This document shows positions 19,980 to 28,663 of a stretch of 64,000 nucleotides of DNA, piece by piece; the stretch's first letter is position 1, and each line of letters opens with the position of its first letter. The notes below the pieces were generated by a model. That model was not told the DNA's origin, did not search any database, and saw only the letters and a program-made list of their open reading frames with translations. The position numbers and the translations under genes were made by a program. Source of the stretch: Actinomadura rupiterrae (GTDB lineage Bacteria > Actinomycetota > Actinomycetes > Streptosporangiales > Streptosporangiaceae); NCBI RefSeq assembly GCF_024172125.1, contig NZ_JAMZEA010000005.1:248001-312000 (forward strand), in the 5' to 3' direction.

Positions 19980-21395
19980 ATGTCCCAGCAATCACCCGGT
20001 CTGCGCCGGGGCGCGCTCGGCGCGGTCGGCGCGGCGGTCATCTCGATGGCCTTCATGGGCCCGGCGACCAGCGTCTTCTTCAACACGCCGCTGGCCGCGT
20101 CGGCGGCCGGGTACGCGCTGCCGCTGGCGATCCTGCTGGCGATGGTCGTGTGCCTGCTGGTCGCCTCCGTGATCGCCTCGTTCGCGCGCAAGCTGCCGAC
20201 GGCGGGCTTCGCCTACACCTTCAACTCGCACGGGTTCGGCAGGCGCGGCGGGTTCGCGTCCGGATGGCTGCTGCTGCTCGCGTACGGGATGGTCGCGCCG
20301 ATGCTGCTGTCCGCGATCGGCTCGTACACGCACGACTTCCTCCGCGCGGAACTGAGCTGGAACGTTCCATGGTGGCTGCTCACCCTGCTCTACGGCGCCG
20401 CGGTGTGGGGCATCAGCGCTCTCGGGGTGTCCCAGTCGGCGAAGACCGCGCTGGTCTTCCTGGTGCTGGAGCTGGGTGTGCTGCTCGCGCTGTTCGGCAT
20501 GATCCTCGGCAAGGGCGGCGCGGACGGAGTCAGCCTCGCGCCGTTCAGCCCGTCCTCCTCGCCGGACGGCCTGGGCGGCCTCGGCAAGGGGATGCTCTGG
20601 GGCATCCTGATGTTCATCGGCTTCGAGTCGGCCGGCACGCTCGGCGAGGAGGCGCGGTCCGCGCGGCGCGCCATCCCGATCGCGCTGTTCACCGCCGTCC
20701 TCGCGATCGGCGCGTTCTACGTCCTCTCCGGGTTCGCCGCCGCGACCGGCTTCGGCGACCACGCCGCGCTGCGCAACGACGCCGAGCCCTGGACGACCCT
20801 GATGCACCGCTACTGGGGCCTCGGCTGGCTGCTCGCGCTGACCGTCCTGAACAGCCAGTTCGCCAACCTGATCTCCGGCGTCACCGCGCAGGTCCGGGTG
20901 GTCTTCGCGATGGGCCGCGAGGGGCTGCTGCCGCGCGTCCTCGGCACCGTCGGCCACGGCCAGGTCCCGCAGGCCGCGCTGGCCTGCTACATGATCCTCT
21001 CGCTCGCCGCCACCCTGGTCGGCGGCCTGTGGATCGGCCCGCTCGGCATGTACGGCTTCGCGGGCCAGATCGTCGGCGTCGCGATGGTCCTGGTCTACAT
21101 CTCGATCAGCATCGCTTTGGTCCGCTACTACCGCCGCGAGCACCGCGCCGAGTTCTCCGCGCTGCGCCACGGCGTCATCCCGGTTCTGGCCGCGCTGCTG
21201 CTCCTCCTCCCGATGTACGGGCAGCTCGTCCCGCTCCCGACCGGGCCGAACCGCGTCGCGCTCGTCCTCATCGTGGTCTGGATGGCCGCGGGCCTCGCCT
21301 ACCTCGCCTGGATCGTCCGCAACCGCCCCACCCTCCTGGACGCCATGGGCCGCGTCTGGACCGACGACGAAACCCCCGCCACCGCAGCGCACTAG
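19980..21395 (+). CDS. APC family amino acid permease
   Basis: A 471-residue membrane transporter with about 12 predicted helices. The first helix has the APC substrate-binding signature (GAVGAAVISMAFMGPATSVF), helix 2-3 has LPTAGFAYTFNSHGFG, and the conserved helix 6-7 region reads GILMFIGFESAGTLGEEAR. It probably imports an amino acid or amine by proton symport. It follows the ROK and YhfX genes on the same strand across the 14-bp repeat array, so it may belong to their module or have its own promoter. The start ATG at 19980 lies after GGAGGG. Confidence 0.9.
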   Translation: MSQQSPGLRRGALGAVGAAVISMAFMGPATSVFFNTPLAASAAGYALPLAILLAMVVCLLVASVIASFARKLPTAGFAYTFNSHGFGRRGGFASGWLLLLAYGMVAPMLLSAIGSYTHDFLRAELSWNVPWWLLTLLYGAAVWGISALGVSQSAKTALVFLVLELGVLLALFGMILGKGGADGVSLAPFSPSSSPDGLGGLGKGMLWGILMFIGFESAGTLGEEARSARRAIPIALFTAVLAIGAFYVLSGFAAATGFGDHAALRNDAEPWTTLMHRYWGLGWLLALTVLNSQFANLISGVTAQVRVVFAMGREGLLPRVLGTVGHGQVPQAALACYMILSLAATLVGGLWIGPLGMYGFAGQIVGVAMVLVYISISIALVRYYRREHRAEFSALRHGVIPVLAALLLLLPMYGQLVPLPTGPNRVALVLIVVWMAAGLAYLAWIVRNRPTLLDAMGRVWTDDETPATAAH

Positions 21396-21840
21396 CCCGC
21401 CCCCAGCATCACCCCGCTCCAGCACCCCCGTCCCTGCCTCCCGCCCGCGATCGAGCCGGGCCCCGCGCTCGGGCCGAGGCCCGCCACTTGGGACGGGTTC
21501 CGCCCCTTGGGCCGAGGCCCCGCGATCGGGCCGAGGCCCGGCGCTTGGGACGGGGGCCGGCACTTGGGACGGGGTCCACCGCTTGAGCCGAGGCCCCGCG
21601 ATTGAGCCGAGGCCCGGCGCTTGCGACGGGACCCGCCGCTTGGGACGAGGTCCGCCGCTTAAGCGCGGTCCCGCGCTTGGGCCGGGGTCCGGCGCTTCGG
21701 ATGGGGTCCGGCGCTTCGGATGGGGTCCGGTGCTTGGGCGGGACGGGGTCCGGTGCTTGGGCGGGACGGGGTCCGGTGCTTGGGCGGGACGGGGTCCGGT
21801 GCTTGGGCGGGACGGGGTCCGGTGCTTGGGTGGGTGGGGG
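21396..21840. repeat. 23-bp tandem repeat array and diverged flanks
   Basis: Four perfect 23-bp copies at 21722-21744, 21745-21767, 21768-21790 and 21791-21813 (each begins GGGGTCCGGTGCTTGGGCGG), then a partial fifth. Upstream, 21440-21720 holds diverged 19-21 bp relatives (GGGGTCCGGCGCTTCGGAT and GGCCGAGGCCCGGCGCTTG). The array lies between the convergent ends of the permease and the ABC exporter gene. Confidence 0.9.
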
Positions 21841-24240
21841 TCAGTCGGCGGCTAGGTCGGGTTCGGCGGTGGGGGTGTTGAGGAACGTGCCGTCGATGTC
21901 GTAGGCGGAGGCCTGGAGGGTGTAGAGGTCGGCGTAGAGGCCGTTGCGGGCCATGAGGTCGGCGTGCGCGCCGTGCTCGGTGACGCGGCCGTTCTCCAGG
22001 ACGTAGATCCGGTCGGCGTGCCGGACGCTGGCGAGACGGTGCGTGATCAGCAGGACGGTGCGCCCCTGGCCGGCCGCGTGCGCCCGGATCTGCTCGAACA
22101 GCCGGTGCTCGGCGCGGGCGTCCAGGGCGGCGGTCGGCTCGTCGCAGATCAGCAGCGGCGCGTCCCGGTAGAAGCCGCGCGCCGCGGCGAGCCGCTGCCA
22201 CTGGCCGCCGGACAGCTCCTGGCCCTGGTCGAAGCGCTTGTCGAGCAGCGTGTCGTAGCCGAACGGGAGGGCCTCGATCACCTCGTCCGCGCCCGAGTCG
22301 GACGCGGCGTCCTGCACGGCCCGGCGCGCGGCGGGGACGTTGATGTCGTCGCCCATCGCGATGTTGTCGGCGGCGGTCATGGGCCAGTGCGTGTGGTCCT
22401 GGGCGACGACCGCGATGTCGCGGCGCAGGACGTCCGGGTCGAGGCGGGTGACGACGACGTCGTCCCAGCGGACCCGGCCGTCCTCCGGCGTGTACAGCCC
22501 GGCGAGGATCTTCGCGAGCGTCGTCTTGCCCGACCCGTTCTCCCCCACCAGCGCGACGACCTCGCCGCGCCGCAGGTGGACCGACACGTCCCGCAGCGCC
22601 GGCTCGTCCGCGCCGGGGTAGGTGAAGGTGATGTTCTCCACGCTGATCAGGCGGAAATCGCGCAGCGAAACACCGTTCTCTGCTCGTTCGAGCACTTCGT
22701 GTTCGCGGGTGATCGAACGCTCAGCCATCTCGACGTAGCCGAGGTAGTCCGCGAAGTACAGGCCGTCCTCGTACGTCCGGTTCAGCGCGTGGACGAGGTT
22801 CAGGAGCGACTGCTGCCCGGTCCTGATTGCCAGGACCGCCGTCCCCGCGACGGCCAGCGGCATCATCCCCTGCCAGAGCAGCACCCCGAGCACCGTGTAG
22901 AGGACGGCCGTCGCGACCCCGCGCAGCACGTCCCCGTACACCTGCGTGAGCGTCCGCCGCCGCGCCACCGCCACCAGGACGCGCCGGACGTGGTCGGCGA
23001 GCGCCCCGTACTGGCGCAGCAGGTGCGGCCGGACCGTGAACGACCGCACCTCGGCGGCGTGGTCCCGCCCGGTCATCAGGTCCGTCATGATCCAGCTCCG
23101 GCGGCGCACCTCGACCAGCGACAGTTGCGCCAGGTACCCGAGCCGCGCCGACCGGACCGCCGCCCACGCCTCGGGCAGCGCGGTCAGCACGAGCAGCGGC
23201 AGCAGCACCGGATGCAGGACGCCGAGCGCCCCCGCCGCCGCCGCGACCCCGACGACCGCCGTCCCTAGGTCCACGGCGTTGTCCACCATGGACGAGGCCG
23301 AGTCGAGCCCCCGCAACCGCGCCCGGTGCAGCGCGTCCTGATGGTCGGCGTCGTCGAACCACGCCAGCTCGATCGCCGTCGTCGCCTCGTAGAGTCGCTG
23401 CTCCACGATCCGCTCCACCTGCGGCCGCAACCGCGCCTGCGACCACTGCGCGAGCAGCGAGCACGACGCGCGGACGGTGATCGCCGCCCCGACCACCGCG
23501 AGCGCCGGCGCCGCCGCCCGCACCCGGTCCGGCGTCGGCCCCGCCGCGAACAGCGCGGTCAGCACCCGCGTCGTCGCGAGCAGCCCGAACGCCGTGAACA
23601 CCCCGGCCACCGCGTTGAACACCACAGTGACGACCAGGTCCCGCCGGCTCGCCTGCCACCCCAGCCGCCCGACCTGCCCGATCAGGCGAGGCAACCGGCG
23701 CGTCATGGTCACCATGTCCGTCCGCGCCATCTCCTCGGCCCGCCCGTACCACCCATGCGGCTCGGACAACTTGGGCCCCAACAACGGCCCCCCAACCGCC
23801 TCGCCCTCCTCCTCTCCCCGCCCCGCCTCGGCCCCGTCTTCCGGCCCCGCCCCCTCCACCCCGTCCCGGCCCGGCCCGGCCAGCCCCTCCTGGACGGGCC
23901 GGTCCAGCCCGTCCCGGCCGGGCTCGCCCAGATCGCCCGGATCACCCACGCCCGCGTCTCGACCGCCCCGGCCCGCCTCCTCCACTCCGTCCCGGCCCGC
24001 CTCGTCCAGCCCGTCCCGGCTGGACCCGCCCAGACCGTCCCGGCCCTGCTCGCCTAGCCCGTCCGGATCGCCCACGTCCGCTTCTCGACCACCCCGGACA
24101 CGCTGCTCACCGCCCAGATCTCCGGCGGGTTCCGGCACCCCTTCGGCCGATGGGCTCTCCCCGGCCTCGCTCGTCGCCCCGGAAGCCTGGGCATCGGTCG
24201 TCCGTCGTGTTCGTCGGGTCCCCCGTCTGATCAGCCTCAT
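21841..24240 (-). CDS. ABC exporter (fused permease-ATPase) with repetitive N-terminal extension
   Basis: A 799-residue type IV ABC half-exporter. Residues 1 to about 150 are an Asp/Gly/Glu-rich tail made of repeats of GRDGLDE/GRDGVE type. The transmembrane domain begins near SRRDLVVTVVFNAV. The ATPase carries Walker A GENGSGKTT (near residue 565), ELSGGQWQRLAAARGF, LLICDEPTAALD and LITHRL. The substrate is unknown; the sequence resembles actinomycete exporters of peptides or lipids. ATG 24238-24240 has GGGAG seven bases upstream; the frame is open to 24501 but without support. The N-terminal tail would sit in the cytoplasm before the first helix. Confidence 0.88.
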   Translation of the reverse strand: MRLIRRGTRRTRRTTDAQASGATSEAGESPSAEGVPEPAGDLGGEQRVRGGREADVGDPDGLGEQGRDGLGGSSRDGLDEAGRDGVEEAGRGGRDAGVGDPGDLGEPGRDGLDRPVQEGLAGPGRDGVEGAGPEDGAEAGRGEEEGEAVGGPLLGPKLSEPHGWYGRAEEMARTDMVTMTRRLPRLIGQVGRLGWQASRRDLVVTVVFNAVAGVFTAFGLLATTRVLTALFAAGPTPDRVRAAAPALAVVGAAITVRASCSLLAQWSQARLRPQVERIVEQRLYEATTAIELAWFDDADHQDALHRARLRGLDSASSMVDNAVDLGTAVVGVAAAAGALGVLHPVLLPLLVLTALPEAWAAVRSARLGYLAQLSLVEVRRRSWIMTDLMTGRDHAAEVRSFTVRPHLLRQYGALADHVRRVLVAVARRRTLTQVYGDVLRGVATAVLYTVLGVLLWQGMMPLAVAGTAVLAIRTGQQSLLNLVHALNRTYEDGLYFADYLGYVEMAERSITREHEVLERAENGVSLRDFRLISVENITFTYPGADEPALRDVSVHLRRGEVVALVGENGSGKTTLAKILAGLYTPEDGRVRWDDVVVTRLDPDVLRRDIAVVAQDHTHWPMTAADNIAMGDDINVPAARRAVQDAASDSGADEVIEALPFGYDTLLDKRFDQGQELSGGQWQRLAAARGFYRDAPLLICDEPTAALDARAEHRLFEQIRAHAAGQGRTVLLITHRLASVRHADRIYVLENGRVTEHGAHADLMARNGLYADLYTLQASAYDIDGTFLNTPTAEPDLAAD

Positions 24241-25114
24241 CCGGCGCTCCCACCGCCCTTCACCCTCGCGAAGCCGCGCACGAGCGCGACTTTTCCGGCA
24301 GCGAGTAGGTACCCGAACAGTCCCCCGAGCCCACGCCACCCCCACCGAAGTACCGCGAATGTGACCTCCCACCCCGCAACCGCGACAGCCGCCCCCACCG
24401 CACTCAACACAACACCCCGCCGAAGCCCACACCCCGGTCCCCGCGACGCCCGCGCTGCCGCCTAGATCCACGCCCACGGAACGCCCCGCCCGAGCCCACA
24501 CGGCAACTCACCGGCCTCTTGCACCGCGCTCGACGCGACAGCCCGCGGCCCTCCGCACCACGCTCACGCAAGGACCCATCGCCCTCTCGCACAGCGCCAC
24601 GCGACAAGCCATCACCCTCGCGCATAGCCCCCACGCATCATCCCGCCGCCACCGCGCAACGCGCCCACGCGATGTCCCGCCGACCTCGCCTGGCGTTCCC
24701 GCGACAAACCCGCCGCCACCTTGCCCCGCGTCCACGCAACGCCCCACCCGCACCTTCCGCCGCGTCCGCGCAACGCCCGCCCGTACCTTCCGCCGTGCCC
24801 CAAGCGACCACTCAACGGCCTCTTCCAGCGCGCTCGACGCGACAACCCGCGGCCCTTCGCACCGCGCCCACGCAACGCCCCGCCGACGCCTTGCGCTGGG
24901 CCCACGGGCAAGGGATCTACCTCTCGGTCCGCGCTTGACGCGACGGCGACCGACCTCTCGAAACGCGCTCGGAAGGACGGCTCGATGGCGGTCCGCGCTG
25001 CGGTCGATCGGGGGCGGTCCGGCTAGTGGACGGAGGCGCGGCACGTGGGCAGCTTGATCGGGGAACTTGCCGCGGCGGCTCATGGGGGCAGACGGGGCGT
25101 TGCGTTGTGATGTT
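24241..25114. other. Gene-free stretch with degenerate repeats and a 304-bp-spaced duplication
   Basis: A repetitive segment rich in CGCGCCCACGCAACGCCCC-type words from about 24510 to 24900. A roughly 60-bp block beginning CGGCCTCTT occurs at 24512 and again at 24816. Open frames exist on both strands but are low-complexity and mutually overlapping; I see no real gene. It would hold the promoter of the ABC exporter gene. Confidence 0.6.
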
Positions 25115-25960
25115 CTAGCTGGCGAAGGCGTTGCGGTTCGCTCTTGCCCAGTCGGCGAAGGTGTGGGGCGGACGGCCGAGGACGCGTTCGACGTCGTCGG
25201 TCACGGTCTCGTTTCCGCCGGACGCGACGAGGCGCGAACCCTCGACGGCGGTCGTGACGAACGCGGGGTCGAGCCCGGCCCTGGTGAGGCGCTCCCGATA
25301 GTCCTCCAGCGCCAGCGGGACGGTCTCGACGCGGCGTCCGATGATCTCGCCGAGCACGTCCGCCATCTCCAGGACGCTGATCGCCTCTGAACCAGTGAGC
25401 GTGTAGGTCCGTCCATCGTGATCGGACGAGACGAAGGCGTGTGCGGCGACCTCGGCGATGTCGGCCGGGTCGATGACGCCCTGCCGCCCGTCCGCCATGG
25501 AATTGGGCACTGGCTGACCGGTCCGGATCGCGTCCGCCCAGTGCAACGTGTTGGACGCGAAGCTGGACGGTCGCAGGATCGTCCAGGCGTGTTCGCTTTC
25601 CTTCAGCGCCTGCTCCCCTGGACGGTGCCAGTCGCGATCCTCTGGGTGATCGCCGGTGCCGATCGCGGAAAGTTTCACGATCTTGCCCGCGCCCGCGGCC
25701 CGCGCCGCCGCCAGGATCACCTCGTCATGCCTGACGATCCAGGGCCCGGGGGCGCTGAGCATGAAGACCGCGTCAGCCCCCTTCGCGGCGTCTTCCAAAG
25801 AGGCGGGATCGTCGAAATCGGCTCGGACGACCTCCACACCGTCCGGAAAGGACGCCTTCGCCGGCTCGCGCGTCACCGCACGAACCCGCTCCCCGCGCGC
25901 CGCCAACACCCTGACCAGCTCGCGACCGACGGTTCCGGTCGCACCCGTAACAAGAATCAT
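25115..25960 (-). CDS. NmrA-like NAD(P)-binding protein / atypical SDR
   Basis: A 281-residue Rossmann protein. The N-terminus is MILVTGATGTVGRELVRVL, the NmrA/HSCARG nucleotide motif, followed by VRADFDDPASLEDAAKGADA and VKLSAIGTGDHP. Typical C-terminal segments are DPADIAEVAAHAF and YTLTGSEAISVLEMADVLGE. Such proteins are redox sensors or NAD(P)H-quinone reductase-like enzymes. ATG 25958-25960 is preceded by GGGAGG. It is divergent from the AraC regulator with 85 bp between starts, suggesting that regulator controls it. Confidence 0.9.
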   Translation of the reverse strand: MILVTGATGTVGRELVRVLAARGERVRAVTREPAKASFPDGVEVVRADFDDPASLEDAAKGADAVFMLSAPGPWIVRHDEVILAAARAAGAGKIVKLSAIGTGDHPEDRDWHRPGEQALKESEHAWTILRPSSFASNTLHWADAIRTGQPVPNSMADGRQGVIDPADIAEVAAHAFVSSDHDGRTYTLTGSEAISVLEMADVLGEIIGRRVETVPLALEDYRERLTRAGLDPAFVTTAVEGSRLVASGGNETVTDDVERVLGRPPHTFADWARANRNAFAS

Positions 25961-26045
25961 GGCTCCAGCCTCCCGGCCGGGCGACCGTCCCCTCTTGGAA
26001 AATCCGGCACGTTCGACCCCGGGACCTGGGCGGTAGCGTGAGGAC

Positions 26046-27254
26046 GTGTTGATCGAATCGGTGCGGGATCTGAGCGAGTCCGCGTCGGCCGGACTCGCGC
26101 ACCTGCCGGACGCCTCCACCTCCCTGGTGTTCCGGCGGACCGCGACGGGACCGGCCGACCTGCTCGTCGCCGGTCCGCGCACCCGCGCCGCCTACTTCAC
26201 AGGCAAGGACCTGCTGCTCTGCATCCGAGCCCGGCTGCGTCGGGGGACGGCCCGTGCCGCACTCGGCGTGCCGATCACCGGCCTGGTCGACAGGGTCGTC
26301 CCGCTTTCCGACCTCTGGGGCCTGGAGGGCTCGCGTCTAGAACGCCGTCTCCGCAGCCTCGACGGCGACCCGACGCTGATCGCCGAGCACCTGGAGGCCG
26401 CTCTGGACGCCAGGTCCCGGCACGCGGACGGCCCACGTCCCGAAGACGACCTCGTCCACGCGGCGGCGAACGAACTGGCTTCCGCGCACCCGTCGCGCCT
26501 GCCCGACCTGGCGCACCGCCTCGCTGTCAGCGAGCGCCGCCTCCGCAGCCTGTTCACCGAGAACGCCGGCCTCCCACCCAAGGCGTTCACCCGCATCACC
26601 CGCCTCCGCGCCGCGCTGAATTCCGGCAACCTCCGATCCCTCGAAGTCCCGGATCCCTTCGCTCAGTTCCCCCAGGCCAGCACCCCCTTCGCCCGCGAAG
26701 GCGCCTCGCCCACACCACACTCCGCAACAGAAGCCCTCTCCACCCCGTCCGATCAACCGGACGGCCCCTCCGCCCTTTCCGATCGGCTGGACGTCCTCTA
26801 CTCGCCGTCCGACCGGCGGGACGCTGCCTTCGCGCGTGCCGCCGGGGGAGCTGGAAGCACCGTTCATCAAGCGTCCGCAGCCAACAGTCCCCAGCGGACC
26901 GCACAGCGCACCGGCGTGCCCGCGCAACTTGCGCAACCCATCGCCTCGCCCGCGCACCTTGCGTACGCCACCACTTCGTCCAGGCAGATTGCGCACGCCA
27001 CCGCTACGCCCTCGCTGTTTGCGCAGGACGCCGCCTCACCCGCGCAGTTCGGGCAAATCGGAGACCGCTCCGCACGCTCCGGGCACGACGCCGACACTCC
27101 GACGCGGCTCGCCGAACTCGCGGCGGCCACCGGCTACTACGACCAGTCCCACATGACCGCCGAGTTCCGAAGCATGCTCGGCGTGCCCCCGGCGGCCTTC
27201 TTCGCAGGTCGCCTCCCGACCCCGTCCGCCTGCTCAGGCGCGCCTGCTGAATGA
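26046..27254 (+). CDS. AraC family regulator split by a 160-residue low-complexity insertion
   Basis: Residues 1-140 form a ligand domain of the DUF6597 type (VFRRTATGPADLLVAGPRT, LLCIRARLRRG). The first helix-turn-helix is at about 150-192 (LPDLAHRLAVSERRLRSLF, PPKAFTRITRLRAAL). The second (LAELAAATGYYDQSHMTAEF, GVPPAAFFAG) begins only at about residue 353, where a normal AraC protein has it after 10-15 residues. The intervening 193-352 is Ser/Pro/Asp/Ala/Gln-rich. Reading frame is kept throughout, so the protein is probably made. The start is GTG 26046. Likely target is the divergent NmrA-like gene. Confidence 0.88.
   Translation: MLIESVRDLSESASAGLAHLPDASTSLVFRRTATGPADLLVAGPRTRAAYFTGKDLLLCIRARLRRGTARAALGVPITGLVDRVVPLSDLWGLEGSRLERRLRSLDGDPTLIAEHLEAALDARSRHADGPRPEDDLVHAAANELASAHPSRLPDLAHRLAVSERRLRSLFTENAGLPPKAFTRITRLRAALNSGNLRSLEVPDPFAQFPQASTPFAREGASPTPHSATEALSTPSDQPDGPSALSDRLDVLYSPSDRRDAAFARAAGGAGSTVHQASAANSPQRTAQRTGVPAQLAQPIASPAHLAYATTSSRQIAHATATPSLFAQDAASPAQFGQIGDRSARSGHDADTPTRLAELAAATGYYDQSHMTAEFRSMLGVPPAAFFAGRLPTPSACSGAPAE
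26622..27101 (+). repeat. Low-complexity insertion inside the AraC DNA-binding domain
   Basis: In-frame coding segment with recurring motifs such as TPSDQPDG, LSDRLDV, SPSDRRDA and later PAQLAQP, PAHLAYA, PAQFGQI. The period is about 12-13 codons. Flanking helices are well conserved. Confidence 0.7.
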
Positions 27255-27437
27255 GCTCACGCTTGTCGAAACGCGTGGTGACAATGCGGCGACCCGGCCA
27301 CCGAGTCGCGCCCTGCCACTGCGCCTTCAACGCGGAATTCCGGTGAGTTGAGAAGAGCGGGGCCAAAATTCACGCGCCAGCGATCCTGGCATTACATCTG
27401 TCCTTTGCTGGACGCTCTCCCCGATCAACGCGCCCAA

Positions 27438-27468
27438 GGGCCTGTCGCAAATGACTTACGACAGGCCC
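27438..27468. terminator. Bidirectional terminator hairpin between araC-like and lipoprotein genes
   Basis: Perfect 10-bp stem GGGCCTGTCG (27438-27447) with CGACAGGCCC (27459-27468), loop of 11 nt. It lies between the convergent 3' ends at 27254 and 27495. Confidence 0.75.
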
Positions 27469-27494
27469 GAGCCTCAGTTCATGTCATTCGGTAA

Positions 27495-28073
27495 TCAGCT
27501 GCACGCCTTTCCCCATGCCTTGACGAGCGCCTCCGGCACCTTGCCGCAGAGATCGCCGCCCGTGTCACCCTCGTACTCCCAGTCGGTGGCGCCTCGCTCC
27601 CAAACATGCGGCCCGTCCTGCGCCGTGATGGGCTTGCCCTTGAGGCTGACGTCGCCCACCGCGTAGTACTTGTCGCCGACCTTGCCGTAGAAGACGTGGA
27701 CCGGGCCCACGACCTGGCCCCGAGTCACACCTTTATAGTTGTCGGACATCCTGGCGAAGTACGCGTCGCCGAGTTGTTGCCGCACGGCCGCCGTCAGGGC
27801 AAGTTTGACGGACCCCTTCCCGCCGCCACTGCCACTCGCCGGCTTTCCGGTCCCACTCGGCTGAGTTCCCGGGGACGAACCCTGACCCGCAGACGAGTTC
27901 GGCGAGCCGGTCGAGCTTGACGGAGCGCCGGACGACTTCCCGGCATCATCGGACTTCGATCCGCAGGCCGTAAGACCGGCCGTCAAGCAGATCGTGGCGG
28001 CAAGGAACGCCGCCTTTCGAGGGTTGATGTTCACGACCCATGAGATGCCGCGGCGATTCGATGAGTTGATCAC
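27495..28073 (-). CDS. Putative lipoprotein, unknown function
   Basis: An up to 192-residue protein with a lipoprotein signal: Arg/Lys, hydrophobic AAFLAATICLTAGL, lipobox LTAC. A Ser/Gly/Pro-rich linker of about 50 residues leads to a C-terminal domain (about residues 88-192) with VKLALTAAVRQQLGDAYF, GPVHVFYGKVGDKYYAVGDV and a Cys near each end of the tail (DLCGKV, KACS). I do not recognise the domain. GTG 28071-28073 gives the full length; GTG 28032-28034 (NINPRKAAFL) gives a more ordinary signal peptide and may be the real start. Base composition is a little lower in G+C than neighbours. Confidence 0.75.
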   Translation of the reverse strand: MINSSNRRGISWVVNINPRKAAFLAATICLTAGLTACGSKSDDAGKSSGAPSSSTGSPNSSAGQGSSPGTQPSGTGKPASGSGGGKGSVKLALTAAVRQQLGDAYFARMSDNYKGVTRGQVVGPVHVFYGKVGDKYYAVGDVSLKGKPITAQDGPHVWERGATDWEYEGDTGGDLCGKVPEALVKAWGKACS

Positions 28074-28663
28074 GTTTGAGAATCCGTTTATAACGACCTT
28101 GTCGCAAGGATCTCAGCGACGGCGGACCCTCGCTTCACCGGACCCTGTGCAGGTCAAGCACATGCCTGGACCGGGCCGGGCTGCCCGGTCTCAGCGGGAT
28201 CAACGTCCGGTCGCCGCCGTCATGAGGCGTCAACCGCGTCCACGGGCCGTCGACCTCGGACGCGCCGACCATCTCGTCCAGTGGCACCATCGCCCAGCCA
28301 GCAGAGCAGAGCAGCGCGGCGCTCCGCTCAGCCCACCACGGTCCCGGCAGCCCTCCGCGGCCTCCGCAGTCCACCCCGGCCCTGCGGCCCATTGCGCCCC
28401 TCAGCCGACCGCCTCGGCCTGCCTCACCTGGGACGTCCCGAGCGGAGCGCCGGGCATGTCGGCCAGCGCCCGAGCCCTCTCCGCACTGAACCGGCCGATC
28501 CTGCGCCGACGCGAGCGCGAACCGACAAGACGGTGCCTCGACGGGCCGTCCGAAAGCATGGCGGCGGAGCATCGCAAACCGTCCATCGCGCGAGGCCCGG
28601 GCCCTCCGGCATTGGCCGAGGGCCCGGGAAGCGCGGCGAGGCCGACGCAGAGCCGGAAACGGC
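28074..28663. other. Gene-poor stretch
   Basis: Contains the probable promoter of the lipoprotein gene (TATAAA on the minus strand near 28090) and otherwise only Arg/Pro-rich open frames on both strands. A minus-strand frame at 28135-28572 has no recognisable family. I see no supportable gene. Confidence 0.45.

Noticed and set aside
19992..21563. 523-codon minus-strand frame opposite the amino-acid permease
   Set aside because: His/Arg/Gln/Glu-rich shadow of a permease with clear membrane helices.
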